A stretch of DNA of 20,496 nucleotides from CAXMST01 sp035267205 (lineage in GTDB: Bacteria; Actinomycetota; Thermoleophilia; Solirubrobacterales; 70-9), in assembly GCA_035267205.1 (NCBI GenBank), contig DATFLZ010000215.1, forward strand, positions 1 to 20,496, written 5' to 3'. A program made the translations under genes and the position numbers. The notes beneath the pieces are model-generated. The model was not told the origin of the DNA. It searched no databases and saw only the letters and a program-made list of their open reading frames with translations. Positions 14,254 through 20,496 of the stretch are shown in pieces. Each line of letters opens with the position of its first letter. Positions within the stretch are counted from its first letter, which is position 1.

Positions 14254-15528
14254 ATGTCAGTCGCCGAGCAGAACCTAACCGACAGGATCACCTACGAGGA
14301 CCTCTACAAGCGCTGGGAGCAGAACAACTGGTCCGCGATGGCGCTCGACTTCGAGGCCGACCGCGAGGGCTGGGCGTCGCTGACCGAGATGCAGCGCAAA
14401 TCGGCGATGTGGGTCTACTCGATGTTCTTCTTCGGCGAGGACTCCGTAGCGGACAACCTCTCCCCCTATATCGACGCCGCGCCGCGCGAGGACCAGAAGT
14501 ACTTCCTGGCCACGCAGCAGGTCGATGAGGCGCGACACGCGGTCTTTTTCCATCGCTTCTTCAAGGAGGTCATCGAGGCCGGGGACTCGATCGCCTCGAC
14601 GCTCGCGTTCACCGAGCAACACCTGAGCTGGGGCTACCGCCAGGTGTTCGACCGGCTCGACCGGATGGCCGAGGAGCTGCGCCGCGACCGCTCGCTGCCG
14701 AAGTTCGCCCAGGCGATCACGCTCTACCACCTGATTGTCGAGGCGACGCTCGCCCAGCCCGGGCAGCACTTCATCGAGGATTTCTTCATCAAGGACGGCT
14801 CGATGCCGGCCTTCAGCGAGGGCATGAAGAATGTCTCCCGGGACGAACAACGCCACATCGGCTTCGGCGTCAAGGTCCTCAGCGAGCTGATCCGCGAGAG
14901 CGACGAGTGCAAGGCGGCGATCGACGAGCTGCTGACCGAGGTCATGCCCTGGACCTCGTCGGTCTTCATTCCCCCGGGCTGGGACCTCGAGTACACGCGC
15001 TGCTTCGGCTTCGAGATCGAGGACATCGCCGAGTGGGGCATCCAGGCGCTCGAGCAGAAGTGGCGGGCGATCGGCTATCCGATGGACGAGATGCCGCCGG
15101 GCGTAATCCCCATGGACTTCTCGCTGCCGCACCGCGAGCGGGCGGAGCAGACGTTGAAGCTCGTCCAGGCCGGCGTGATCGGCGAGCCGCTGCCGCCCGA
15201 TCGGGTCGATTCCTCGCCGGCGGTGCAGAAGCTCTATTTCGACGTGATCGCGCGCTCCCTCGACAGCGGCGCGGTCAACGGAGAGCCGTTCTCGGTCCAG
15301 TGGAAGTTCACCGACGCCGAGCCGTGGCACGTGGTCGTCGACAACGGATCCACGCGAGCGGAGCGCGGCGTCAATCCGGCGGCCCAGGTGACCCTCGAGT
15401 CCGACTGGCACGACTTCATCGATCTCGGCAAGGGCGCGGTCAGCCCCCCGAAGGCCCTGGTGCAGCGCAAGCTCAAGGTCCACGGCGGGCCCCGCAACCT
15501 GCTCAGGTTCCGCAAGCTGTTCGGCTGA
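14254..15528 (+). CDS. R2-like diiron oxidase (R2lox type) fused to an SCP2 domain
   Basis: Residues 1-310 are a ferritin-like domain related to ribonucleotide reductase R2 and to R2-like ligand-binding oxidase. Metal-ligand candidates are D63 (in GEDSVADN), E92 and H95 (DEARH), E163 (YHLIVEA), and E198 and H201 (RDEQRH). By eye, V65 and Y158 align with the Val71 and Tyr162 that form the ether crosslink in mycobacterial R2lox. The first ligand aligns to Asp rather than Glu69. Residues about 322-424 are an SCP2-like sterol/lipid carrier domain, with the typical GVNPAAQVTLESDWHDFIDL and a basic GGPRNLLRFRKLF end. The whole is 424 residues, about 100 longer than stand-alone R2lox. It probably oxidises a hydrophobic ligand rather than making deoxyribonucleotides. 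No RNR large subunit is nearby. Confidence 0.88.
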   Translation: MSVAEQNLTDRITYEDLYKRWEQNNWSAMALDFEADREGWASLTEMQRKSAMWVYSMFFFGEDSVADNLSPYIDAAPREDQKYFLATQQVDEARHAVFFHRFFKEVIEAGDSIASTLAFTEQHLSWGYRQVFDRLDRMAEELRRDRSLPKFAQAITLYHLIVEATLAQPGQHFIEDFFIKDGSMPAFSEGMKNVSRDEQRHIGFGVKVLSELIRESDECKAAIDELLTEVMPWTSSVFIPPGWDLEYTRCFGFEIEDIAEWGIQALEQKWRAIGYPMDEMPPGVIPMDFSLPHRERAEQTLKLVQAGVIGEPLPPDRVDSSPAVQKLYFDVIARSLDSGAVNGEPFSVQWKFTDAEPWHVVVDNGSTRAERGVNPAAQVTLESDWHDFIDLGKGAVSPPKALVQRKLKVHGGPRNLLRFRKLFG

Positions 15529-15532
15529 GGAG
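15527..15532 (+). promoter_or_regulatory. Ribosome binding site of the dehalogenase-like gene
   Basis: GAGGAG begins inside the stop codon of the diiron-oxidase gene and ends 6 bases before the ATG at 15539. This supports the start and tight co-translation of the two genes. Confidence 0.75.
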
Positions 15533-15538
15533 CGGCCG

Positions 15539-16417
15539 ATGACCGACACCTACCGCACGCCCGACGACCGCTTCGAGGGGCTACCGGGCTTCCCCTGGGA
15601 GCCGAAGTACATCGACTGGGAGGGGATCCGGCTGGCCCGGATCGACGAGGGGGACGGCGATCCGATCGTGCTGTTTCACGGCGAGCCGACCTGGTCGTTC
15701 CTGTACCGGAAGGTGATGCCGCCCCTGCTGGAAGCGGGTCACCGCTGCATCGCGCCCGACTACGCGGGATTCGGTCGCTCCGACAAGCCGACCGATTTCG
15801 ACTGGTACACGTACGACAACCACACCGCCTCGATGATCTTCCTCCTCGACGAGCTCGCGATCCAGGGTGCGACCTTCGTCGTCCAGGACTGGGGCGGCCC
15901 GATCGGCATGCGGGTGGCCGCTGAGCGTCCCGATCTCTGCGCCCGGCTCGTGGTCATGGACACGGGGGTGTTCACCGGCCACCAGCCGATGTCCGACGCG
16001 TGGAAGACCTTCCGCGACTTCGTCGAGCGCACCGAGGACCTGCCGATCTCGATGCTGGTCGGCGGCGCCTGCAAGACGCCCCCCTCCGACGAGGTGCTCG
16101 CCGGCTACGACGCGCCGTTCCCGGCCGTTGAAGCCAAGCAGGGCGCCCGCGCCTTTCCGCTGATCCTGCCCACGACGCCCGACGCGCCCGGCGGCGAAGC
16201 GGGACAGCGCACGCTGGAGGCGATGGCGTCCTCGGACCGGCCGGCGCTGGTGCTCTGGGCCGACTCCGACCCGGTGCTGACCCTCGACGTCGGCCACCGG
16301 TTGGCCGAGCGGATCGGCTGGCCCGAGCCCGAGGTGATCGAGGGCGCCTCACACTTCCTGCAGGAGGACCAGGGCGAGAGGATCGGGCGGCGGATCGCCG
16401 CGTGGCTCGCCGAGTAG
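15539..16417 (+). CDS. Alpha/beta hydrolase of the haloalkane-dehalogenase type
   Basis: The 292-residue protein is closest by eye to the haloalkane dehalogenase subfamily I (DhlA-like). The oxyanion-hole motif FHGEPTWS is at 46-53. The nucleophile elbow VVQDWGG gives D117 followed by W118, which in dehalogenases stabilises halide. D244 (ADSDPV) is the likely catalytic acid (D242 is the alternative) and H272 (GASHFLQE) the base. A cap domain spans about 145-215. The second halide-binding residue in the cap cannot be assigned, so an epoxide hydrolase or a natural-product hydrolase is a fair alternative. There is no signal peptide. It follows the R2lox-SCP2 gene by 10 bases and ends at a strong terminator, so the two form a two-gene unit. 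Confidence 0.88.
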   Translation: MTDTYRTPDDRFEGLPGFPWEPKYIDWEGIRLARIDEGDGDPIVLFHGEPTWSFLYRKVMPPLLEAGHRCIAPDYAGFGRSDKPTDFDWYTYDNHTASMIFLLDELAIQGATFVVQDWGGPIGMRVAAERPDLCARLVVMDTGVFTGHQPMSDAWKTFRDFVERTEDLPISMLVGGACKTPPSDEVLAGYDAPFPAVEAKQGARAFPLILPTTPDAPGGEAGQRTLEAMASSDRPALVLWADSDPVLTLDVGHRLAERIGWPEPEVIEGASHFLQEDQGERIGRRIAAWLAE

Positions 16418-16459
16418 GGGCGTCGCGCGCGCCGGGACCGATCGGCATCAAGGCATGAA

Positions 16460-16485
16460 AAAGGGCGGCCTCTCGGCCGCCCTTT
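16460..16485. terminator. Strong bidirectional intrinsic terminator
   Basis: AAAGGGCGGCC (16460-16470) and GGCCGCCCTTT (16475-16485) pair perfectly over 11 bases around a TCTC loop. On the plus strand a pyrimidine tract TTTCTCTTTC follows. On the minus strand the stem runs into TTTTTCATG. It serves the dehalogenase-like gene (+) and the exported-protein gene (-). Confidence 0.9.
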
Positions 16486-16496
16486 CTCTTTCAGTC

Positions 16497-16512
16497 TCCG
16501 CCTGAGGGCGGA
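16497..16512 (-). terminator. Second small hairpin after the exported-protein gene
   Basis: TCCGCC (16497-16502) and GGCGGA (16507-16512) pair perfectly around TGAG. It lies between the exported-protein stop and the main terminator and has no T-tract of its own. It may protect the transcript end or aid termination. Confidence 0.4.
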
Positions 16513-16526
16513 TCAGACCGATCGTC

Positions 16527-17360
16527 CTACTTCCGCTTGCACTTCTGCTTGTAGTCGTCGAACGTCGGCGGGCTGTTCTCGAAGAACGTGGTCGCGCGCC
16601 AGACGTGCTTCTTGCTCTTGCACTTCGCCTGGATGTACGTGACCTTCTGCTTCTTCTTCTTGCCCTTCTTCTTCTTGTTGGAGCGAACCTTGACCGTGTT
16701 GTTCTTCGGGATCGTGACCTCGAAGAAGCTGATGCCACCGGCATCGGTCAGCGGGATCGTCACGTCGAGCGCCTGCTTGTGGTTCTTGGTGCTCGTGGCG
16801 CCGCTCGGACGGCCCTTCACCTTGCTGGCCTTCTTCAGCTTGCCGACGAGGATGTTCGGCGGCAGCTGTGCGGCGAACGCGTTGAAGCTCGGATCGCTTG
16901 CGCCGATCGGCTTCGAGTGCAGGATCAGGACGTTCTTGCTCTCGTTGATCGCGGTCACGTCGACGAAGATGTCGAGGTTGTCGCTGACCGTCACGACAGC
17001 GGAGCTGCCCTTCGGATCGGAAACAACCGACTTCTTGCCACATGCCTTGATCGCGGCCTCAGTCGTCGTGCCCTCGAGCCCGGCGATGTCGGTCTTGCAG
17101 GTCTTGAACTTCTTGTTGTTGAGCTTGAAGTTCTTCGGCAGGTCCAGGATCGTCCTGTTCGCCTTGTCGGGCGACTGCGTTCCGGGAACGTTCGAGGTCT
17201 CGATCGTGTTGATGTACTTGATGTTCTTCGGCTTCTTCTTGGGAAGCTTCTTCGGCTTAACCTTGCCGACCTCGGTCTGGGTCTCCTCGCCGGCAGTGGC
17301 CAGATTGACCACTCCGAACGTGAGCACTCCCACAATTGCGAGAGCTAGGAATTTACGCAT
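16527..17360 (-). CDS. Exported Lys-rich protein of unknown function
   Basis: The 277-residue protein starts with a clear signal peptide (MRKFLALAIVGVLTFGVVNLATA, 1-23 in effect; cleavage near ATA-GEE). The mature part opens with a run of KPKKLPKKKPKN and ends with several KKKKGKKKKQK-type stretches, giving a very basic protein. Between them are beta-rich segments with TILDLPKNFKLNNKKFKTC and LHSKPIG patterns. Four cysteines in the mature chain (residues near 88, 107, 246 and 274) could form disulfides. I associate this layout with exported proteins of Solirubrobacterales that have no assigned function. Its AAG-rich coding is lower in GC than its neighbours. The ATG at 17360 has a strong Shine-Dalgarno sequence. 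It may bind acidic cell-surface polymers; this is speculation. Confidence 0.82.
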   Translation of the reverse strand: MRKFLALAIVGVLTFGVVNLATAGEETQTEVGKVKPKKLPKKKPKNIKYINTIETSNVPGTQSPDKANRTILDLPKNFKLNNKKFKTCKTDIAGLEGTTTEAAIKACGKKSVVSDPKGSSAVVTVSDNLDIFVDVTAINESKNVLILHSKPIGASDPSFNAFAAQLPPNILVGKLKKASKVKGRPSGATSTKNHKQALDVTIPLTDAGGISFFEVTIPKNNTVKVRSNKKKKGKKKKQKVTYIQAKCKSKKHVWRATTFFENSPPTFDDYKQKCKRK

Positions 17361-17362
17361 TG

Positions 17363-17371
17363 CTCCTCCTC
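17363..17371 (-). promoter_or_regulatory. Strong ribosome binding site of the exported-protein gene
   Basis: On the minus strand this reads GAGGAGGAG, ending 2 bases before the ATG at 17360; the AGGAGG core gives usable spacing. It suggests high translation and fixes the start. Confidence 0.8.
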
Positions 17372-17604
17372 GGGAACTGGACCCCCGAGGGGACCCATGT
17401 CATTTCAGTAGGGATAGTTTGAGACGTTGGATCTGCGGCACCCTGCCGCGCCCGGTCGCCTCCGTCCTCGCGGACCCCGGGCTTCGACTATCTGAACAAA
17501 CACCAGTGGGCGCTTCCGTTGCGGCCGGAACCTGAACAAACTTGTCCCCTGCCGTTGTACATACTGTACAAGACGCTGGACCCGTCAGGCTGCGGCATTG
17601 CGGA
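17372..17604. promoter_or_regulatory. Intergenic region upstream of the exported-protein gene
   Basis: This gap lies between the end of the Mce operon and the exported-protein start, and no gene is supported in it. It should hold the promoter of the exported-protein gene on the minus strand, but no clear -35/-10 pair stands out. It contains two copies of CTGAACAAAC 40 bases apart (17492-17501 and 17532-17541) and the palindrome listed next. Its right half is less GC-rich than the genes around it. Confidence 0.5.
17555..17571. promoter_or_regulatory. Perfect palindrome, candidate operator
   Basis: TTGTACATACTGTACAA is a perfect 7-base inverted repeat with a 3-base spacer. The TTGTAC half-site resembles those of some GntR-type regulators such as Bacillus AraR. 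It lies 195 bases upstream of the exported-protein ATG and 34 bases past the last Mce stop. An operator is likelier than a terminator, since the stem is AT-rich and no T-tract follows. The regulator is unknown. Confidence 0.55.
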
Positions 17605-19116
17605 TCACGGCTGGGCCCTCACGTGGGGGTAGTTGGTGGATTCGCTCGGCGGGCCGCCGATCGACGGCGAGGTCGGCTGCAGATCGCAGGCCGGGGCCGG
17701 GATGCCGTCGCTGTCGGTGCCGCCTCCGTAGGCGAACTCCTGGATTGCGTCGAAGAAGCCGGGCGGCAGATCGCCGGGCGCGCCCTCGGTCAGAGTGATC
17801 CCCGAGAGGCCGCCGGTGCAATGCCCGGTCAGGAAGGAGTCGAGCCCCGAGCCCAGCTTCGAGTAGTCGCCGGCCTTGACATAGGCGTTGGTGCGGTTAC
17901 CGGTGAATCGCTCCGGCAGCGTCGCGAGCGCCTCGATGGAGTAGGGGGACGTCGTCCGCAGGTACTTGGTCGGTTGGGTGCCGACCAGCGAGAGGTTGAA
18001 GCCCTGCGTGGCAGCCGCCGCGTTGCCGAGCAGCGCGGTCGTCTCCCGCCGGTAGGTGCGAAGCGCCTCGACGATCGGGAGCACGTCGTCGAGGAACGTG
18101 TCAATCCGCGCGAGCGGGGCGGGCAGCTGGTCGTCGAGGATCTTGCGGAGAGAGCTGAAGCCGGACTTCGCCCGGCCGTTGACCTTCTCGAGCCCCTCGA
18201 AGAACTGGATCAGGTCGGGCGACAGGTCGGCAGTTGCCTCGAGGGTGTTCGACAGCTCCCGCGCGGTGGGCCGCAGCTGGGTGATCAGGGCGTTCGTGTC
18301 GCCGGCAAAGGTGTCGAGGCGTTCCAGGGTCAGCTTCGACTCGTCGAGGAAGGTCGGCAGGGCCTGGAACGAGGCGATCAGGTCGGCGTCCCGCTGCGCC
18401 AGCGTGCCGAACACCTCCTCGGTGTTGAGAATCAGGCTGCGGAGCTGGCCCGGGCGCTCACTGAGCGCATCGAACGTCTCGCCGCCATCGCGGATCAGGC
18501 CGCGGACGGCGAGGCGCTGCGAGTCGAGGATCCGCATCAGGTCGTCGGCGCGGTCCGTGAAGGGGGTGAGGTTGCCGAGGGCCGCGTTGAGATCGCTGCC
18601 GCGCCCGCGGAAGGCGACGGAGGCCTCCTGCATCCAGCTCTGGAACGCGGCCCGAGTGGGCTCATCAAAGGTCCGGAAGATCTCGTCCAGTTGGACCGCC
18701 TTCGAGACCTGGGCACGGGGAAGGTCGCCGTCCTCCTCCAGCATCCCCTGCTCCGGGTCACCTGGGGTGAGCTCGACGTAGGTCTCCCCCAGCAGCGTCT
18801 TCTGCCGCAGGATCGACTTCGTGTTCGACGGGATCGGCGCGAATTTGGCATCGAGCTGAATCTCGGCATCGGCGAACCCCTCGTCGCTGAGCTCGATCGA
18901 CTTGACCTTGCCCACCGACACCCCCGAGATGCGGACGTCGGACTCGACGGCAAGCTGGGTGGCCTCGTCGAAGGGAACCGTGACCCTGTAGCTCTTCGGC
19001 TTGAGCGGCACCGCGCCGCCGAACGCCAGCCAGAGGAACAGCAGCAGGCCGAAGCAGGAGATCGCGAAGCCAACCGCGATGGCGACCTTTCCGAATGTCG
19101 GGGGACGGGTCTCCAT
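17605..19116 (-). CDS. Mce-family (MlaD-domain) lipid-transfer protein, last gene of the operon
   Basis: Mce proteins form envelope-spanning assemblies that carry lipids or sterols to an ABC transporter (YrbE/MlaE plus ATPase). The 503-residue protein has one N-terminal membrane helix (about 10-33). The MCE domain (about 42-118) follows, with VRISGVSVGKV (61-71) and LLGETYVELTPG (108-119). A long helical region (about 140-370) is typical of actinobacterial Mce and lines the tube. The C-terminal part is Gly/Pro/Ser-rich with two cysteines (HCTGG and PACDLQ). The ATG at 19116 shares one base with the preceding gene's stop (TGATG). It has the general form of the late (E/F-like) Mce subunits. No operon gene follows on this strand before the gap. 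Confidence 0.92.
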   Translation of the reverse strand: METRPPTFGKVAIAVGFAISCFGLLLFLWLAFGGAVPLKPKSYRVTVPFDEATQLAVESDVRISGVSVGKVKSIELSDEGFADAEIQLDAKFAPIPSNTKSILRQKTLLGETYVELTPGDPEQGMLEEDGDLPRAQVSKAVQLDEIFRTFDEPTRAAFQSWMQEASVAFRGRGSDLNAALGNLTPFTDRADDLMRILDSQRLAVRGLIRDGGETFDALSERPGQLRSLILNTEEVFGTLAQRDADLIASFQALPTFLDESKLTLERLDTFAGDTNALITQLRPTARELSNTLEATADLSPDLIQFFEGLEKVNGRAKSGFSSLRKILDDQLPAPLARIDTFLDDVLPIVEALRTYRRETTALLGNAAAATQGFNLSLVGTQPTKYLRTTSPYSIEALATLPERFTGNRTNAYVKAGDYSKLGSGLDSFLTGHCTGGLSGITLTEGAPGDLPPGFFDAIQEFAYGGGTDSDGIPAPACDLQPTSPSIGGPPSESTNYPHVRAQP

Positions 19117-20426
19117 CAGCAGATCTCCGGGGTCAGGGGCAGACGCGTCAGCTGGCGCGCGGTGAACAGCGCCGGCCGGGTCGACAGCGCGTCGTCGGCG
19201 AGCTGGGAGGTGAAGCAGTCGTACATCGGGATCGACCGGAGCACCGGGCCGCCCGAAGCCTGGGCGCTGCCGATGCTGTTGGCGTTGTGGTTGAGCCAGG
19301 CGAGGTAGAAGAGGTAGCCCTCGTCGGATCCGGGCGGGTTGTAGCCGAGCGCGTTGAAGACCCGCTCGAGCTCCTTGAAGGTGCCCTCCAGGCCCTGGCC
19401 TGCGTCCTCGAGCGGTCCGGCAGCGCGCCGGATGTCCTTGATCACCGGGGCCGTCTGCTTCGTGAACGGTCGGATCTGGCTTTGGATCGGGTCGGTCGTC
19501 GCCACGAAGAAGGGCTGCAGCGACTCGAGCGCCGGCTCCAGCGCCCGGGCGGCGGGCAGGAGCTCTCGCAGCGCCGGCTCGAGGTCGCGCGAGAGCACCT
19601 CGCCGGCGTCAAGCGCACCGCGGGTCTCGCGCAGCGCGCCCGGCAGGCCGCGGAGCGTCGCGCGGATGTTCGCCTCCTGGTCGGCGAAGGCGCCGAGCAC
19701 CGCGTTCTGGGAGTCGACGAACTCGGCGAGCTGCACGTCGTTGCCGGCCAGTCGCGTGGCGATCCGCCCGAAGTTGGTGATCACCCGTCGCAGGTTTGCG
19801 CGACGCTTGGCCAGCGCGCCGTTGACCTTGGCGATGTCCCTCACGGTCGGCTGGAGTCGCCTGAGCGTTGCGGCGAGCTCACGCGAGCCCTGGTCGTCGA
19901 GCGCCTCGGCGCCGCCGGCGAGGAGCAGCCGTAGGTAGGCCTGTGTGTCACCGTCGAGGGAGGCGATGATCTCGTCGAGGTTGACGTTGGGCTTGGTCGA
20001 TGCGAGCGGAATCGTGAAGCCCTCTTCGACAGATGCGCTCTCGGTCCCGGGGTCGAGCTCGACGGTCATGTCCTGCAGGCCGGTGCGCGGACGCAGCAGC
20101 ACCGAGGCGTCAGGGTGGATCAGCCCGGAGTACTCGTTGTCGACCTCCATCGTCACGACGGCCACGCCGTCCTCCAGGTCCACCGTAGTGATGTCGCCGA
20201 CCTTGACCCCGGCCATGTTCACGGTCTGGCCCTGGCCCGGGGTGACGGCCTGTGCGGTCTCGAGCTCGGCCTTGAGCTCGAACCTCTCCTCGCCGAGAAT
20301 CGGGAACCAGGACGGGAGCGCCGAGGCCTGCTGGGAGAGGATCACGAACAGGGTCAGGAGACCGATGATCGCGAGCAGGATCAGGGCGACGAAGTCGCGC
20401 AGGTAGGTGCGGATCGCCTTCCTCAC
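19116..20426 (-). CDS. Mce-family (MlaD-domain) lipid-transfer protein
   Basis: This is a 436-residue partner of the next Mce protein. The membrane helix lies at about 11-31. The MCE domain (about 48-126) includes VNMAGVKVGDITTV (69-82) and the LRPRTGLQDMTVELDPG strand pair (111-127). A helical tube-forming region (about 150-350) follows. The C-terminal part (GYLFYLAWLNHNANSIGS, about 375-392) matches what I know of Thermoleophilia Mce proteins. There is no Mce lipobox, so it is anchored by its helix. The start is GTG at 20426, overlapping the stop of the upstream gene as GTGA, and its stop overlaps the downstream ATG. The whole run is therefore translationally coupled. The substrate is unknown; sterols, fatty acids and phospholipids are precedents. 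Confidence 0.92.
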   Translation of the reverse strand: MRKAIRTYLRDFVALILLAIIGLLTLFVILSQQASALPSWFPILGEERFELKAELETAQAVTPGQGQTVNMAGVKVGDITTVDLEDGVAVVTMEVDNEYSGLIHPDASVLLRPRTGLQDMTVELDPGTESASVEEGFTIPLASTKPNVNLDEIIASLDGDTQAYLRLLLAGGAEALDDQGSRELAATLRRLQPTVRDIAKVNGALAKRRANLRRVITNFGRIATRLAGNDVQLAEFVDSQNAVLGAFADQEANIRATLRGLPGALRETRGALDAGEVLSRDLEPALRELLPAARALEPALESLQPFFVATTDPIQSQIRPFTKQTAPVIKDIRRAAGPLEDAGQGLEGTFKELERVFNALGYNPPGSDEGYLFYLAWLNHNANSIGSAQASGGPVLRSIPMYDCFTSQLADDALSTRPALFTARQLTRLPLTPEIC

Positions 20427-20496
20427 GGGGTCACCCCCGCCCTCGGGCTGGCCGGGCCCGGCGCCGCCGCGGGGCCGTTGATGTCCGGAAGATCCT
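20423..20496 (-). CDS. C-terminal end of an upstream operon gene, probably Mce-family
   Basis: Only the last 23 residues are in the window, ending DLPDINGPAAAPGPASPRAG and VTP before TGA. The Pro/Ala-rich tail is like the ends of several actinobacterial Mce proteins. The 4-base GTGA overlap with the next Mce gene shows it belongs to the same operon. The family is inferred from position, since no domain is visible. Confidence 0.6.
   Translation of the reverse strand, partial: DLPDINGPAAAPGPASPRAGVTP

Noticed and set aside
14254..15528. Ordinary ribonucleotide reductase beta subunit
   Set aside because: The sequence follows R2lox at the Val and Tyr crosslink positions, ends in an SCP2-like domain, lacks an R2 C-terminal tail for binding the large subunit, and has no nrdA/nrdE gene nearby.
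14275..15549. Minus-strand open frame of 424 codons opposite the diiron oxidase
   Set aside because: Same length as the true gene but a mirror of its codon pattern; no motif, while the plus strand has conserved metal ligands and a strong ribosome site.
17555..17571. The palindrome as the terminator of the Mce operon
   Set aside because: The stem is short and AT-rich and no T-tract follows on the minus strand, so an operator fits better.
17542..19308. Plus-strand open frame of 588 codons antisense to the Mce genes
   Set aside because: Shadow of the Mce coding frame; composition is Arg/Gly/Glu-rich and it has no domain or ribosome site.
1..20496. CRISPR array, tRNA or rRNA genes, insertion sequence or prophage
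   Set aside because: I saw no regularly spaced repeats, no cloverleaf or rRNA-like sequence, no transposase or integrase and no phage structural genes. A tRNAscan or Infernal run could still reveal a small RNA missed by eye.

Overview
The window is GC-rich, densely packed chromosomal DNA. It most likely comes from an actinobacterium of the class Thermoleophilia (Solirubrobacterales-like). The clues are a UvrD2-like helicase with an HRDC tail, an LCP cell-wall protein, an Mce (MlaD) lipid-transfer operon, an AbiEi-type protein with a DUF559-like nuclease end, and a Lys-rich exported protein of a kind I associate with that lineage. GTG and TTG starts and 4-base start/stop overlaps are common. 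The placement is by eye, not from a database search. I see no rRNA, tRNA, CRISPR array, insertion sequence or prophage.

Layout. Positions 1-7463 are mostly minus-strand housekeeping genes. The 3'-truncated metG lies directly downstream of a cytochrome P450. A small plus-strand membrane protein (2736-2990) sits alone. A tightly coupled trio, ROK sugar kinase > rsmI > UvrD-like helicase, is joined by two GTGA overlaps. From 7543 there is an LCP protein (+) converging on an FmdB-like zinc-ribbon protein (-), which diverges from glycyl-tRNA synthetase (+). Next comes a plus-strand run of an AbiEi/DUF559 protein, a hotdog thioesterase and a zinc alcohol dehydrogenase. It converges on an HD-domain protein whose stop codon shares a CTAG with that of the dehydrogenase.

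The most interesting locus is 14254-16417. It holds an R2-like diiron oxidase (R2lox type) fused to an SCP2 sterol/lipid-binding domain, followed 10 bases later by a haloalkane-dehalogenase-like hydrolase. A strong bidirectional terminator (16460-16485) separates this pair from a minus-strand exported Lys-rich protein. After a 244-base gap carrying a perfect 7+3+7 palindrome, the 3' end of an Mce operon (17605-20496, minus) closes the window with two complete Mce proteins and the tail of a third gene.

How the genes may work together. The Mce proteins probably move lipids or sterol-like molecules across the envelope. The R2lox-SCP2 fusion, the hydrolase, the thioesterase, the alcohol dehydrogenase and the P450 are all enzyme types that handle hydrophobic or acyl substrates. 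A local lipid-oxidation theme is a reasonable inference, but no single operon ties them together.
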